Notes: generated from the letters alone by a model not told the origin. DNA of 64,000 nucleotides from Diphasiastrum complanatum (GCA_029204225.1 CM055093.1:25637766-25701765); one strand, 5' to 3'. Shown: positions 31,401 to 42,839, counted from the first letter of the stretch. Translations and numbers: made by a program.

Positions 31401-33498
31401 TATAGGAAGGAAGGAGAGCAAAATGTTTATCTGTACATTTTTCCTCGGTTAATCCGAGAGAGGGTTGGCTCAGTCGGTATATAGAGCTTCTTCAATCCCT
31501 GGGTTTTGGAAACCCAAAAGCCTGTTTCGTAGCTTAACCAGTGGGACAGAAGGACATAGAACTATCAGATGCATCCACATGTTTTGTTAGCATTGGCTTG
31601 GTACTGGCAAATAGGGAGCGTTGAAGGGCCACTAGTATGGTGTTCTCCATGTCTTTAGTGCCAGCTATGTCATCAACATGCAAATTTTCACATCAACCTA
31701 ATTACCTAAATAAGTGAATGATTTGTTGGAGATTAATTTTGAGCACGATTAGTTGTTCGAATCCATGAAGTAGTCTTCATTATTCAAATGAAGAGGTCCA
31801 AGATCACTCAGCCTTGGAAAATAATTCTGCTAGATACTACACATGTCAATTTCAATATTTTAAGATCATGAGGTGCACTGGTAGCCTAAACTCTATCAAA
31901 TAAGCTTGATTATATTTATGAGGTGGTATTTGATATTCTATTAAAAGCACAACATGAAAGTTGCAAGAATTGATGATTGGAGCTCATAGATAGATAACCT
32001 TTTATGCAATATGATCATTTTTAGATAAATTGGAATCACAATGAAATTTTGATTCATTTTTTGCCTGCAGAGATATGGTGAATTCAAATGACAATGCTAC
32101 CAAAAGATCTTCATACTTGGAGCCAACTAAGGTACCACATCAAAACTCCCTTTTAATAGTGTCCTTGTATTTTTAATAAGCTCATAGAAATAGTTCTTCT
32201 GATATTTGCATTAAACAAGTTGCATCTCTTTCCAATTTGCTCTTCATTTATAGTCTAAATTAGTAATGTCTCATTTAGTTGCCATGTGGGGGTATCCATC
32301 ATCCATGTTTTGGTGTTGTATATTGCTTGTACATTTTTTATAGAATGTATGTATGTGTGTGCTTTAGTATTAAAAGTTGGGTTAGATTGGAATAGGCCCT
32401 TCTTATTAATAGATGAGACAAATGCATGTCTAGTTGTTGGGTAACTACATTCTCTCCTCCATGGTGGAATTGTTTTGGAAGTAGTAGATGATGGAGTGCA
32501 ATCTTACAAGTAGCTTCAATTTTTTTTGGGTCTTCTACTTTGCCATGTAATTTAAGAGGCAAATAATAATACTACAGAAATAATGTTTCAAAATCTCACT
32601 TTGTTTTGATTAAAATTTAGATGTCTGATAGGATTTGAGAGATGCCATAAGTCAACTTGAATTTTTGACAAAGCAAGGCATCTAAATAATGACCATTTTG
32701 AACATAGTGGCTTGTGAGGGACTTTAAAAAGCCCCCACACAGGTGCTACAATGAGAAAGGTTGGAGTTATTCTATTGTGTGAGAGCTATTACTCATTCGT
32801 CAATACTTTCAAAAAAGTTTGTTTGTGTTGTAAGGTTAGGAAATCAATGCCTCTAGTGTATGCATGATTGATCTCCACTCTTGTGTTCACTCTATTATTC
32901 CTATTGGATGCCCCAAGCAGCTTCAATCTAGAAGAAAATATTCTTTCTTCAACTCGTTGATCGTCAATGTAGATTTGCATCGGTCTAAATCTACACTTCA
33001 ACCTCTCAAAGCGTTTTTTGCAAAGCGGTTTACAGTGTAATTGATAAGTGATGGACAACATAGAATATTGATTAATTGGGTGAGAGTTTTGAAAGAAATG
33101 TGTCTAATTCAAAGGATTATGCTTTCACAATTCTTAAAAGAGAGTTTATTTTACATGCCAGTATGCTACCTTACTACATAAATATTTTGTTGCTTCTAAC
33201 AGGTGGGCACAGCCGGCAACTGATTTTTGTGTGTGTGCAGGGAAACAGTAGTACCATAGAGCAAGAAAAAGGACTTGCCGAGTTTGTATACGGGCATAGA
33301 AATCAGGAACACACAGTCACCAACAGCCAGCAGATGCAACAATTGAATTTAACGAACCGCCTATCTGCTGTGGTTTCAAGTCAAAACAATCACACAAGTC
33401 CGAAAATGCCAAATTTAGATTTTACCCTCGGAAGGCCTGGCTGGCAAACCGGAGCATGTGCCGAGAGGTCCAAGGAACTGCTACTGCTTAAATGTTGA
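28472..33498 (+). CDS. KAN: KANADI-type GARP transcription factor, six exons, 526 aa
   Basis: Exons 28472-29405, 29838-29914, 30327-30372, 30549-30753, 32071-32131 and 33241-33498 join in frame to 1581 nt; every intron starts GT and ends AG. The protein has the N-terminal PDLSLRIS motif (26-33) and the MYB-like GARP DNA-binding domain (~285-345): RAPRMRWTSSLHAHFV, then ATPKSVLELMNVEDL and TLAHVKSHLQMYRTIKTTDK. It ends with the C-terminal KANADI motif PNLDFTLGRPGW (498-509) and the tail KELLLLKC. The domain is split by introns after GGHE and after SHLQ. KANADI proteins act in the nucleus, mainly as repressors that set lower (abaxial) organ identity against HD-ZIP III factors; that role is known for the family and inferred here. 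The first in-frame ATG (28472) is used. The frame is intact, so the gene looks functional. Which KANADI paralogue it is cannot be told. Confidence 0.95.
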
Positions 33499-33661
33499 GC
33501 TAGTGATTTATTTTAGCTGTTCATGAGGTAATTTGATGGGTTCTAATGCCTGCGATTTTTGGAATGTATTGCGTAGAAACTTTCAAAATTAGTAGCACAT
33601 GAAGTATAATTTGTGCCGAAAGGTTCTCAAACAGCTGAAGAATATGTTCTCCAGATGTAGA

Positions 33662-33667
33662 AATAAA
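33662..33667 (+). terminator. Possible polyadenylation signal of the KANADI gene
   Basis: AATAAA lies 164 bases after the stop codon. It is the first such hexamer downstream on this strand. Plant signals are loose, so other sites may be used. Confidence 0.4.
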
Positions 33668-33784
33668 GTCAGGCTTAGCTTTTACCTTAGCCATTGTCCG
33701 ATCAGGACATCTTCTGATCCATGTCAAGCAGGCGCTAGCTAACCTGTGCTTTCTGACTATTTTGTGTTGAGGACATATCTTTTG

Positions 33785-34132
33785 TCTTGTTTGGGAATGG
33801 TCAAGTGAAAACCGGTTCCAGTCTTTATGCTGACTCATCTCAGTGTAGATCAAAGGCATGCTGCTTTGTGCGAAATTTTCTTTAGCTTTTGGCTGCAGGA
33901 GACTGTTTTAGAATATTCCTTTTCTGAAATTGGAAATGATTGTTATGATTGTTTCGTGTCTTGTTTGGGAATCTTTAAGTGAAAACTGGTTCCAGTTTTT
34001 ATGCTGACTCATCTTAGTGTAGATCAAGGCCTACTGCTTTGTGCGAAATTTTCTTTAGTTTTTGGCTGCAGGAGAATGGTTTAAAATATTCTTCTTCTGA
34101 AATTGGAAATGATTGTTATAATTGTTTCATCT
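33785..34132. repeat. Tandem duplication of ~174 bp downstream of KANADI
   Basis: TCTTGTTTGGGAAT starts at 33785 and again at 33959. The following bases (AAGTGAAAAC.GGTTCCAGT, TATGCTGACTCATCT, TTTGTGCGAAATTTTCTTTAG, TTTTGGCTGCAGGAGA, TTGGAAATGATTGTTAT) repeat with few changes. It is a local duplication in or near the 3' untranslated region. Confidence 0.9.
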
Positions 34133-36714
34133 AAGGAGCGGACATTGACAATTGATTAGCATGCAATCATGCTTTTATTCCCATGAGGATTCATACGCGT
34201 AGTTTTACATTAGACTTAGTAGCATATAGAGAGTGCACGATTGACAAGTAATGACTTTTCTATGTATGAGTAGGTGGAAAATGTATCATAGTTCCCTCAT
34301 CTGTCGATGATTTACTGTCTGATATTTTTTAAGGTCTTCTGATTTCGGATTCTGTGCAAGATCTGCACGACATTGCAAGATCTACGATAGGAGAATTTTC
34401 ACACAAGCTGGAAAGTTGAACCGCCAAGACTAGACTCTCCAACCGCGCAAAATGTTTCCTTATTATAGTTATGCCAAACTTCAATCCTTTCATTAGCTGG
34501 TTCAAATATCGCTTGTAGTCAAAATTATAGTTATGTTTGCAAGCATTCATAACTGCAGCTCAAATGATCGCCAATGCTTGTAGCTCGAAAGTCTAACCTC
34601 GTTGAAAGATGTTGTTTTGATACTATGGCTCTCATTTGTGGTCAGAATTCTATAGACTTTGAGCATTGACAGCTCTTTCCTGAAGTTTCTCACATAATAT
34701 CCATAATGCCTACTTTTATTTCAAAAAGCTCAGTGGTAAGTGCTATCAGAGTTTAGATGTCTAGGGCACACGAATGATTAACATTGTTACAATCACTCAG
34801 ACCGATCAGAGCTTAGAAGTCGGCTAACTACATTGTCTTTTACTGAAATCTGGATGAGTACCCATTTCAAATGGTGGCATAGCATTTTTGCCAAATCTGC
34901 ATCAATCCACAAATATCAGCTCGCTAAGTGTGATCTATTGCATTGTAGGCAAAGCTGAGGTAGAATGCATCATAAGCCATGCTTTGCACAAATTCAGCGT
35001 TTTTGTGCATTAGTTCCACATGCAGCGTTTTTGAGCACGCTGCATGCTAGTTTGGCCCTAATGTTCCCCTTGCATACAAAAGACTAAGTATTCAAGTTGT
35101 CAACTGAAGTTACATGCTCTTCTTGTCCTTGTTACCCCTTAGAGCCATTGAATTTTCTTGCTTGTCAATCTGGGTACTACAAAAATCCAACAGTGGTAAG
35201 GGCTCATGGGTGGGCTCTAGAGCACCATCTCTCATGTCTCTCTTACATGCAATACCCTTTGGGGGGGGGGGGGGGGGCATGATTGCAGTCGTAGTTGAAA
35301 ATATGTTGCTTCATTGACAAATGACATCATGAGATGAGTATCTTAGAACCTCTACAACAAGTCATGTATGATAATTGAACTTAAAGCTGAATTGTGTTAT
35401 CTAGTTTTGAAATTTGATGCCATATTTCCCATGTGTAAACCCATTTTGAACTTTTTTGGACCTAAAATTTTGTGAATGTCAACATTGATCATCAAAATTT
35501 TGTTGAACGGGTCATGTGATTGGCATTTAGAAAATCTGCATGTCACCTAGTTCTAATGCCATTATGAGAATGCTATAATTGCAAATATCAATCAGGCTCT
35601 CAAATGAAACGAAACAAAAATGGATGAAACGAAGCGAAATGAAATGAAACTTGAACAAGCTTTGATATTGACATTGTTGAAGTGAAATCAAATTAATCGC
35701 GAACGAAAGACAATTCAGATGGATTTCAGATATGATTGCTGGTCACTGCCGGCTAGATCATTCCTACAATCCTCCAAAATGTAAACAGACACTACTGATC
35801 TACGTTTTAGATTAACACAGCATTCAACAAAAACTGAACCAGTGTGCAAAATTGATAAATGAGTGAATGAGATACACAAGCGATGGCAAACAATAATTCA
35901 TTCAAGATCAAACTAAGATAAGAGTGATATGTGCATAATAGCTACAGTATCATCTAATGATCCTCTTGATTTCGAGCGTTGTATGACAGACCCACACAGT
36001 GCGTTGGCATGAGAGAAGCAGTGCTCTCCCACGAGTAATGTCTCGCTTACTAGTGGACTTCTTGACAAAATTTCTAGAATTTACACGTGTGGGGAATGTC
36101 CATCCCTTCCCTGTCATTTCATTCCCAATAATATTCTTTCACTTCTCTTCCATTTCATTTCCCAATCACAATTCTTTCACTTCCCTGCCATTCACCTCCC
36201 AGTCTCAATATTGCCATCCTTGTTATTGCCTAAGATAATCTAGCTCGTGCAAACTATCTAATGGATGATCCAAGCAAGCAAATGAAAATGATCTCGACAA
36301 ACCAGCTCCAAGATTCTGCAAGTTTCATTGAGTTGTTCAACAATTTTGGAAGCTTACCCTCAGGGCATTGTGCGTGACAACATCCTGCAAACCGTGCAAC
36401 TACTTAAAAAGCCTGCCGCACCTTATTGCGACCTCATTGGTGTGGGACTGCCAATGCTATAAATGAGGGGGATAATGGTAGCCCCAAGGAATCCCTTGTA
36501 TTTAAAAACGGCATTAGAAGAGTTATTATGGCATGTATTTTGTAAGTCCACAAGTAAACTCAATTTTGTAAGAAATAATGCTTGGGAACCTTAGACTTAG
36601 ACCCTTTTCTATTTAAGTTACCCAAATCTGGCATTTTTTAGGATTCAAAGAAATTTCGAATTGTTGACATTGGATAAAAAAAATTTCAACCACAAATAGA
36701 TGACATGTTTCTTC
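34133..36714. other. No gene recognised
   Basis: Downstream flank of KANADI. It holds a G run (35261-35277), a GAAAC/GAAAT-rich patch near 35602-35650 and a pyrimidine-rich patch near 36090-36220, which follows a TTACACGTGTGG (related to the LTR palindrome). No coding region is supported. Confidence 0.35.
35261..35277. repeat. Homopolymer of 17 G
   Basis: An uninterrupted run of 17 G in AT-rich DNA. It could form a four-stranded structure and is also a common site of sequencing and assembly length errors. Confidence 0.8.
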
Positions 36715-37170
36715 TAAATGAGCTCCTAAATCGTCCAAGTAAACCTCTAGGGTATCTCTCATCAGCTGAGAAATTGCAGCTTGCATAACCTACTGGAATA
36801 TGCTAGGAGCATTACAGAGGCCGAAAGGCATGACTTTCCAACAAAAGGTTCCCCATTTTGTGGCAAAGGAGGGTTTTATGTTGATCTTTTCAACAACTTG
36901 GATCATGTTGTAGCCACTAAAGCCATCTAAGAATGAGTAAGCCTCATCTCCTACTAGATTTTCTAAGATGGATTTTTCAAAATGTAATGGAAAATGGTCA
37001 TGTTCTATGACTGCATTAAGTTTCTTAAAGTCGACACTGATGCAGAGTTTTGCATTCTTCTTAGGAACATTTACGATTGGAGAAACCCATGTTCGATCTC
37101 ATAAATGAATCCTACATCTAGCAAGCGTCGTAATTTTTCTTTTGTGCTTATGTGCATGAGATTAGTAAGG
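36715..37170 (-). pseudogene. Ty3/Gypsy reverse transcriptase fragment
   Basis: Read on the - strand, the frame KLRRLLDVGFI leads, after a shift, to VPKKNAKLCISVDFKKLN (first catalytic Asp), HFPLHFEKSILENLVGDE, YSFLDGFSGYNMIQV, TKWGTFCWKVMPFGLCNAPSIFQ and finally EVYLDDLGAHLE, with YLDD as the catalytic centre. This order and the PFGLCNAP motif are of the Gypsy type, not Copia. One in-frame stop (Q then TAG, ~36800) and a shift near 37095 break it. No gag, LTR or primer site was recognised around it. Confidence 0.9.
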
Positions 37171-38590
37171 AGGAAGCCCATAATTGTTTGATTGGCATTG
37201 AGAATGCCTCCAAACTGATGTGACCCGTGTTTATTGTTGGGTGGCGGAGTGGTGATTGTTCAGCTGGAAAATCAGTGATCTAGAATTGCTTTCGTAACTG
37301 CAATTTCTTACCCACTACTTCTTTGAGCAATCATTTTAGCTCGCCATCTTCAAAGTCTCTTGGTGCTCCTTTTCTTTCTGATCCATGATATCCATCCTTT
37401 TTCTCGTTGGCTCCCAATTGATTTGAATGCTAGCCATCTTATTTTACAATCATAAGACATGGGTCCAAGTACTTTCTCATGTCCTGAATGAGCCTGTTCT
37501 GTTCCCAAGTCTCAATCAATAGGGCATATTTTATCAATGTGATTGTTCCTCTATAGTATAGCCTTAGCTCCAATGAGGGCATTTCCTTTTTCCAATAGCC
37601 TTTGAGCTCCAATAGATAAGTTGTGTGCACAAGCTCTGACTACTAGATTAACTGATTCCCATGAGTGGACCCGCATATTCATTGCAGCATATCTTTGTCG
37701 GCCATTAAACATAGCTCTCTCCGCTTTGGTTGTGGGCTTAGCGCTTAGATGAGCTGCTTTCTCTTTCTATACTGTGATGGCTCTATCTCTTTCGATTCTC
37801 CTCTCTCCAAGGCTCTATACTTCTCTGAAACTCTTCTAGTTACTCCTTGGGAGAGGGGTCTTCCACTGTTATTTGACTTTTGGACAACCAATTTGGATTT
37901 TTTATGTATGTTTCGAAGCTTTTGTTCTCCTTGCACTAGTCTCCATTTCTTGGCCTGTCCTTTAGCTCAAATTTGGATAGCAATCCTTCTAGTCCTTCTA
38001 TAAGTTGTGGCTTCACTTGTTGTTGGCGTCAGGAGTTGACATCTTCCCTTGAGGCTGTGGAGTTGTTGCTTTTTTGTCTTTGGGACTGTGGCAGCTTCTG
38101 GTGATGTAGTGGCAGGATCTTCTGTCAAGGGCTTGGCTTGAATATTCTTCCCTTTCCTTAGCAATATGGTTGTCGATGGTGTGGAGAGATCCTTTTTTGT
38201 TGGGAGGTTGGAGTCCTCCTCTGGTGGATGGTTGCATTTTGTTTGTTAGCTTCACTAGTACTGGTGGAAGGCTATGTTGGTGTTGACATCTCGAAACTAC
38301 TTATGGTCGGATGGAATGGATGGTGAAGTCGTCTGCTCAAGAAGTAACAATGTCTACAAATAGCTTTTGTTGATACTTCAATGTAAAGATTTGAGCAGAA
38401 ATTAAGAGGTCCTACCCATAATAATGCTACATAAATAAACACACGAAAATCAAACGACATTGTCTGAACAAACAAGCAAGCAACAAACAATATAGTGGAC
38501 GGTACGAGAAGAAAGAAAAAGGTGTAGCCATACACAGAGAGGATTTACAATATTTTCTTGTGTTTTCTTTACAAAAGTAGTGTGAAATGG
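37171..38590. other. No gene recognised
   Basis: This may contain further decayed Gypsy DNA upstream of the RT fragment on the - strand. Short frames at 37439-37630 and 37967-38255 have no clear domain. No LTR was seen. Confidence 0.3.
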
Positions 38591-38596
38591 CACAAG

Positions 38597-38740
38597 CATT
38601 AGAAGAGTTCCAAAATAATAAAAAGACACCCTTTGTAAAGATACTTTTATTTTTTTTCTCTAGTTTCAACCGTTACCCTGACCGTCACCTGGCCCAATTA
38701 AAATGCACAAATTTGAAATCTACGTAACGTAGCTCAAATA
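38597..38740. mobile_element. Partial copy of the MITE seen at 58907-59283
   Basis: CATTAGAAGAGTTCCAAAA...AAAGACACCCTTTGTAAAGAT matches the left end of the complete element at 58907. Further in, AAATTTGAAATCTACGTAACGTA is identical to 58999-59021 apart from flanks. The right half is absent here. Confidence 0.7.
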
Positions 38741-38930
38741 AACTGAGAAATAAAAATACATTATAGAAAACTTTGAAATTTGTGTCCGGGCAGCATGGAC
38801 GCATCCCATTGGTTTGCTCTTCCTGCCCTAATCTGCCCGACGTCAATACCTCAAGTAAAATTTACTTAACTATGCCGGTTAGTATAATGAAATTTGCTAA
38901 CCATACTAGTTACATCTATAGAAATATAGT

Positions 38931-39374
38931 ATGCACAGTTACTTAATATATAGTATGCACAATAACTGTGACTACTGTGGCATTCATATTAGATTAAATG
39001 TGATACAAAAAACTAAAATTAAGTATCATATTAGAGAGATTTTTGGTGCCCAAGCTTTCAAAATAGCAATGGCAAGGAGACCAAGATCTACAGTTGAGTT
39101 TGTGATTCTTTACAATGAGAAAGATGAAGCTGATAATTGGAAGCCAACAAAATATACGAAGAATTCATGGGTGTTTTTGCATCCATCATCAAAGGGCAAT
39201 TTTCGACAAAATGTATGGCGAGCAAAAATGAATCTTCAAAAAAAAGGCTCATATAGTCCTCAGCAGCCTCTTGAAGGCATTGAAGAGCCGAGATGTGAAT
39301 CTGACAAAATGACTAAGATCATTTCTAGTAATGTGGTGGACAACATGGTAGAATGGAGCTCTCTGAATCAGTAG
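38931..39374 (+). CDS. Open frame of unknown identity, up to 147 codons
   Basis: An open frame with protein-like composition (MARRPRSTVEFVILYNEKDE from ~39072, then NWKPTKYTKNSWVFLHPSSK). I recognise no family, signal peptide or membrane segment. It begins in repeated DNA (TATAGTATGCACA twice, ~38924-38960), has no recognised neighbour of related function, and could be a fragment of a transposon or of a host gene. Whether it is expressed is unknown. Confidence 0.25.
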   Translation: MHSYLIYSMHNNCDYCGIHIRLNVIQKTKIKYHIREIFGAQAFKIAMARRPRSTVEFVILYNEKDEADNWKPTKYTKNSWVFLHPSSKGNFRQNVWRAKMNLQKKGSYSPQQPLEGIEEPRCESDKMTKIISSNVVDNMVEWSSLNQ

Positions 39375-39684
39375 ATTGGTTGATCTCCGATACTTACGAA
39401 TATTAGAGAGCCACTTGTTGTGGTTGTGTCTTCTAGTTCGAATGGGAGGATTAATGGCAAAGGCAGGGGCTGAGGATGCACCAATAGAGAAGAATTTTCT
39501 CTTTGTCTACTTTCTCCTCTCCATTAAGGTATTCTGAGGAATATCGCACTTGTGGTGCGTGATGAGCCAGATAGAAAGGGGAGGGGTCCAAAGCGTTCGC
39601 AGAGAAACGATATGTACGGAAATATAGTATGGTATATCAGACCTGTACGAGGGGAAGTATAAGTGAAATCCGAGTATATAGAAG

Positions 39685-40134
39685 TGAGGCGCACAAGTGC
39701 GCCCTGTGCGCGGGGAAGGTAGTATGTAGAATAGCAAATAATCCAATGGCGCACAAGTGCAATATGCGGAGAAAAAAAAAAAGCTAAAAAAATGCCTTGT
39801 AGTTTGTGAGCTATATATCGCGGTGCGCATGTGCGAAAGAATGTCTTGTGGCACATGTGAACTGTCAACTCGTTTGGAAGTGACACATGTGCCCATCCAA
39901 CCAATGATTTGGAGACACATGTTACATTGTCATTTCACATGTGTGTGATCGTATGCACGAATGCAAAAGTGACATGTGTTTTCATCCACCTAGTGACCAC
40001 ATGACACATGTCCTTATGTCATTTCACATGTGTCCAGCTATCACATCACATGTGCCAAAATGTACGATCCAATCGCCAGCCAATGTGTGTCCGTTGTCCG
40101 TTGACCACACGTGCAAAAAAAAATTCTATAAAAG
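39685..40134 (+). promoter_or_regulatory. Array of CACATGTG-type palindromes followed by a TATA box
   Basis: Perfect CACATGTG occurs at 39852, 39884, 39936, 40025 and 40047. Variants (GCGCACAAGTGCGC 39689, GCGCACAAGTGC 39749, GCGCATGTGCG 39825, CACATGTT 39916, ACATGTG 39972, CACATGTC 40005, CACACGTG 40106) fill the gaps. A clear TATAAAAG follows at 40127-40134. The array has the form of a promoter with many E-box-like bHLH sites, most likely the U3 of an LTR or another mobile element, but no matching second LTR is in the window. Confidence 0.5.
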
Positions 40135-40274
40135 GCATGCAACCCGACTAATTTTTGGTTTTTTTTTCTCAAATTTCACGGCATATCGCTCTTGTGCGTG
40201 CGCTTTGTGTTGTCTGTTGTTACTTGATCTTTACCTGCACACAAGTGTGATATCCCGGTGCTATCTACCAGCAA

Positions 40275-40735
40275 AAGTGTCTCAGGAGGATGCACCATCA
40301 CATCAAGAGCAACAATTCTCTAGGTCAGCAAGAAGCAGACCATCATGGCTCAGTCATCCTACGAAAAAGAGTACGTTGCAGCAGCAAAGATGGCTAATGA
40401 TATCATTTGGCTCAAACAGTTCCTTGATGAACTGGGTGAAACAAGGAGTGAGCTCTGATTTTGCAGATGGACAATAGATCTGCAATACATCTGACAAAGG
40501 ATCCTGTGTTTCATTCAAGGACGAAACACATCGCAATCAAGTATCACTTGATAAGGGATCTGATCGGGAAGAAGATGTTGCAGACTATATTCATTGGAAC
40601 AAAGGAGATGGTGGTTGGCATTTTCACAAAGGCCTTAAACAAAGGTCTGTTCAAGAAATAGAGGAGCAGTTTTGGAGTCATCAAGCTACCACGCTTTGAG
40701 AGGGAGCTGAAGAAATAAAACATTTCTATTACCAA
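40275..40735 (+). pseudogene. Copia RNase H fragment with purine tract
   Basis: Broken frames read SSYEKEYVAAAKMANDIIWL and LKQFLDEL, then MDNRSAIHLTKDPVFHSRTKHIAIKYHLIRDL and VGIFTKALNK. They match the end of pol of the outer element at 10780-11160. A purine tract, GAGAGGGAGC, and TGAAGAAAT follow at ~40699, as at 11181. The RNase H start is missing, and the fragment begins abruptly after the CACATGTG promoter-like block. Confidence 0.8.
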
Positions 40736-40864
40736 AGCTTTGCTAGCTTTCAGCCCTCAGTCTGACAAAAAGACACAATAAGTGAAAGAGAGCAGCAACT
40801 CTAAGTATGATAGGAACAAGCTCAAACATATCTCAATCCAATAAACTAAGAAGTCTTCATTATA

Positions 40865-42355
40865 ATGGCATCTCAGGGAGGATATCTTCTAGAAGCCAGT
40901 GAAAGACTAAACACTTCTAATTACTCAATTTGGAAGTTAAGAATGGAGTCTGTTTTTTATACTCCAGGATGTTATGGATATTGTGCTTGGTGTTGAGGAG
41001 GAGCCTCAAGCACAGGTTGAAATTCCTAAATATAAGAAGAGAGCTAGAATGGCTCTACATTTCATTAAGATGAATGTATCTAATGAAATTTTAAGAGAGA
41101 TAGGATCTTGCACTACAGCCAAAGAAGCTTGAGATGCACTAAAGACCATCTATGAAGCAAAGAATACTTCTAGAATACTCACTCTTAGGAATCAGAGTTT
41201 CCAAAGTTTCCAAAGAAGTGAAGAGAATGCATCTAACTATGTTCTGAGAGTTAAAGATTTACATAGAGAGCTTTCCTGTGTTTTTGTTACCATTAACCAA
41301 GTTGAGCTAGTTCAAGTCATACTAAATGGCTTGAGAGATGACTATGATAATCTTGTTCAATCTTTTGCTATTAAGGAGGAGTTACCTAATCTAGAAACTC
41401 TCCAAGGAATTCTTATTTCTGAAGAATCTAGACAAAGCTATAAACTCTCCAAGATGAACAAACTTGAACATGGTGGAAGTGACAAAGCCCTCTTTGTCAA
41501 AGGCAAGCAGAAAGGAAGGAGTAAGAACCAATTCTCTCAAGCATACAACAAAGACAAAGCCAAAGATCGAGATTAAGATGGTGAAGAGGATGAAATCCCT
41601 CTAACTCAAAACCCAAGAAGAAGAAAGTGAAGTGCTTCTTCTGTGGCAAGAAGTGGCACTATGTCTCTAATTGCTTCAAGAAAAAAACCCAACTCAAGCA
41701 AGCTAATCTCTCCAAAGAGATTGAAGAAGATTCTGTTGCAAGTGATGGAGAAGGATCACTTATGGTGTCCAGTTTTTCTTCATCACCTTTCAAGAAAGAT
41801 GGAGCTTGGTACATAAACAATGGAGCCTCTTCACATATGTGCTGTTCAAAGGAGTCATTTGACTCAATCTTACCTTTCAAAGGACTCAAAAGATCTATTT
41901 ATACTGCTAATGATCATGAGTGTCCAATAGAAGGAATTGGCAACATTCCATTGAAACTTGCTTCTTCAAAAGTTCTTGCACTTTCTAATGTTCTTTTCAT
42001 TCCAAAACTTACAAAGAACTTAATTAGTGTGGGAAAGTTGCTTGATAATGATTGTGATGTAAAGTTCAACTCCAATACTTGTTTTATCAAGAGAAAAGAT
42101 GAGATCCTTGCTGATGGAACTAGATGTGGTGGAATTTTTAAGTTGAATTCTTATGAGAATGCAAACCTTTGTGAAGTTGCTTTGTTATCTAAGGAGGAGC
42201 TGTGACATAGAAGGTTGGGACATCCTAACTTTACATCTATGTTTTCTATGGTTAAGAAGGAGAAGACTATTGGTCTTCCAAAATCTCTTTCAAGCCTTGT
42301 GAGGCTTGTGCCATTGCAAAGTCACACAAAAAGCCATATCAGAAGTCTTTTATGA
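40865..42355 (+). pseudogene. Copia gag-protease-pre-integrase fragment
   Basis: The ATG at 40865 opens MASQGGYLLEASERLNTSNY. The gag core follows with a one-base shift near 40960 and a stop (TGA) near 41130, then a long open part (41331-41576). A zinc knuckle CFFCGKKWHYVSNC (41633) is intact. The protease reads WYINNGASSHM: the catalytic Asp of DSG is Asn here. TLTKNLISVGKLL-like and FKLNSYENANLCEV sequence leads to HRRLGHPNF after a TGA in place of Trp (~42205), and CEACAIAKSHKKPYQK (~42300). The fragment then stops and is joined to antisense Gypsy DNA. Confidence 0.85.
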
Positions 42356-42394
42356 AGACTGGGTTGAAGTGTTGTACGTGCTGTTACTTTGATT

Positions 42395-42640
42395 CATGGG
42401 AATACATAGTTGGCATTGGTCTTCTGAGATCACCGGCTGCACCTATTTTGGCCTTGTAGATCACATTGCATCGATATGGACGACTAGCAGCTGGTCCCCC
42501 TCCAAAATTTAGGGGAATGTGATGTACGACTACTTGGGGTGAAACTCCTTGCATGTCTTTATAGGACCAAGCAAAGACATGTCGATACTTTCGTAGAAGC
42601 TTTTCATAAGAAGAAAGATCAAGCCCTCAAGTCTTAGGAT
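42395..42640 (-). pseudogene. Ty3/Gypsy pol fragment, start of reverse transcriptase
   Basis: The - strand reads SSYEKLLRKYRHVFAWSYKD then MQGVSPQVVVHHIPL and RPYRCN, the conserved segment just before and at the start of Gypsy RT. It is open for ~75 codons. It may belong to the same element as the RT piece at 36715-37170, although the two do not adjoin. It sits between two + strand Copia fragments. Confidence 0.75.
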
Positions 42641-42830
42641 TCAAGCCACTAGTTGTTGATTCTAATGTTTATGTAAGAATAACAGACGTGAAGATCATCA
42701 TTGTAGTTGTGTATGTGGATGACACTTTGATATTCTGCAAAAGTGAAGAGCTTATTGCTGAGGAGAAGTATGACATCTCGAAACATTTTGAGATTACAGA
42801 CCTGGGAGAAGATTGTCTAACAGATTGCAT
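42610..42830 (+). pseudogene. Copia reverse transcriptase fragment (YVDD)
   Basis: GFKPLVVDSNVYVRITDVKI then IIVVVYVDDTLIFCKSEELI and YDISKHFEITDLGED. It matches the RT of the outer element around 10190-10350 (FQPLMTDYNIYVKV, VYVDDTPIL, DISKHF). Only this ~70-codon part of RT is left. Confidence 0.85.
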
Positions 42831-42839
42831 AAATATATG

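Noticed and set aside
39507-39920. Two long overlapping - strand frames (137 and 126 codons)
   Set aside because: They are antisense to the palindrome-rich promoter-like block, and their sequence follows from the repeated CACATGTG words and A/T runs; no domain is seen.
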